From Bog-950 sp046329495 (GTDB lineage: Bacteria > Bacteroidota > Bacteroidia > Chitinophagales > LD1), in NCBI GenBank assembly GCA_046329495.1, contig JAXLUO010000004.1, positions 124,001 through 188,000 of the forward strand: 64,000 bases of DNA, given 5' to 3'. The number at the start of each line of letters is the position of its first letter. Within the stretch, counting starts at the first letter, position 1. This document shows positions 63,605-64,000 of this stretch, in pieces. A model generated the notes under the pieces. That model worked only from the letters and a program-made list of their open reading frames with translations, searched no databases and had not been told where the DNA came from. The translations under genes were made by a program, and so were the position numbers.

Positions 63605-64000
63605 CTATTCGCTTATCATCATACCAAAAGCAAACAACAACGAGAAGATGAAGGTGCTGATGGCAAGTTGTTTAAGAAAGGGGTCAAACTCTGCCGGGTT
63701 TTCAATGCGCTTAACGCTTACCAGGTGCTTACGGAAAAGCGGTAATGTTAGAATAAACGAAAACTGCATGGTGCTTTTAAAACGTATAGCCGCAAAAGCC
63801 AGTGCTGCCATAAAGGCCAGCCAAATTAAAACGGTATGATAGGTTTTAGCGCGCTCAGCACCCAGTTTAACCACCAGGGTGTTTTTACCTGCCTTAGCAT
63901 CGCTTATACGGTCGCGCATGTTGTTTAAATTGAGTACACCCGATGCAAATGCACCAATGGTGAAACCGGGTAACAGAATAGCCCAGTCAACAGTTTTAGC
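63605..64000 (-). CDS. menA: MenA-type prenyltransferase, 3' part (cut by window edge)
   Basis: The minus-strand frame is open to base 64000 and gives 131 residues ending at 63605. It contains the second aspartate-rich motif of UbiA-family prenyltransferases (LNLNNMRDRISDAKAGKNTLVVKLG) and three or four membrane helices. The text LNNMRD...D..AGK.TL fits 1,4-dihydroxy-2-naphthoate prenyltransferase, the step that adds the isoprenoid tail in menaquinone synthesis. The N-terminal half with the first motif lies outside the window. It fits with the MenI-like thioesterase at 6580-7008. Confidence 0.8.
   Translation of the reverse strand, partial: AKTVDWAILLPGFTIGAFASGVLNLNNMRDRISDAKAGKNTLVVKLGAERAKTYHTVLIWLAFMAALAFAAIRFKSTMQFSFILTLPLFRKHLVSVKRIENPAEFDPFLKQLAISTFIFSLLFAFGMMISE

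Overview
The window looks like a chromosomal segment of a Bacteroidota bacterium, probably close to Chitinophagales/Sphingobacteriales. The main evidence is several proteins with type IX secretion (T9SS) C-terminal sorting domains of both type A and type B (gliding-motility CHU_C), SprB-like repeats, HmuY-family proteins next to a TonB-dependent receptor, and promoter elements matching the Bacteroidota -7 consensus TAnnTTTG. No rRNA, tRNA or CRISPR array was found. One small SRP RNA is present.

Layout. 0-10.4 kb: an AsmA-like envelope protein, a lipoprotein plus a secreted thermolysin-type protease, a MenI/YdiI-like thioesterase divergent from a saccharopine dehydrogenase-family enzyme, a PAS-only protein and an acyl-CoA carboxylase beta subunit. 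10.5-18.4 kb: an accessory graveyard. A type I restriction locus is reduced to an hsdR remainder and a frameshifted hsdM start, with a decayed IS21-family element (istA and istB relics, multiple terminal TGACCACCC repeats) between them. Next come a broken 'mobile mystery protein' A/B pair (HTH plus Fic) behind a 33-bp periodic repeat array, and a long non-coding repeat region. 18.4-40.6 kb: mostly core genes. These are a thioredoxin-like protein, a second carboxylase beta subunit, SRP RNA, transaldolase, an OMP/TPR coupled pair, ccmBCD-type haem export genes, phosphoglucose/phosphomannose isomerase, rluD, a CapA-like protein, a MerR regulator, an M23 peptidase, alaS, a lone addiction-module protein, gatB and a TlpA-like thioredoxin. 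40.7-55.5 kb: the cell-surface region. It holds a CHU_C giant adhesin, a Wzi-like OMP, a PKD/T9SS protein, a dihaem cytochrome, and a HmuY / TonB receptor / HmuY haem-acquisition-like locus. 55.5-64 kb: a second copy of the non-coding repeat, two tandem T9SS paralogues, fumC, cdd, a DUF1003 protein, a collagen-like S74 fibre protein and the 3' part of menA.

The most unusual feature is a modular, apparently non-coding element. It is present as two long copies (about 17.03-18.09 kb and 55.69-56.76 kb) and one partial copy (about 15.50-15.70 kb). Conserved blocks occur in the same order in both long copies and are separated by diverged spacers. The blocks are a promoter-like start, a hairpin core, TGCACAA-type clusters, a pair of inverted GTCATC-N-GATGAC palindromes, a DnaA-box-like site and GTAA[A/C]CTTTT tandem units. 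Within a cluster the repeat units change letter together. I do not recognise this element.

Other points worth attention are an AT-richer, differently coded patch inside alaS that suggests intragenic recombination, the HmuY/TonB-receptor/HmuY arrangement, and a CcmC homologue whose tryptophan-rich haem-handling motif looks rebuilt. All family assignments come from reading the translated sequence. No database search was run.
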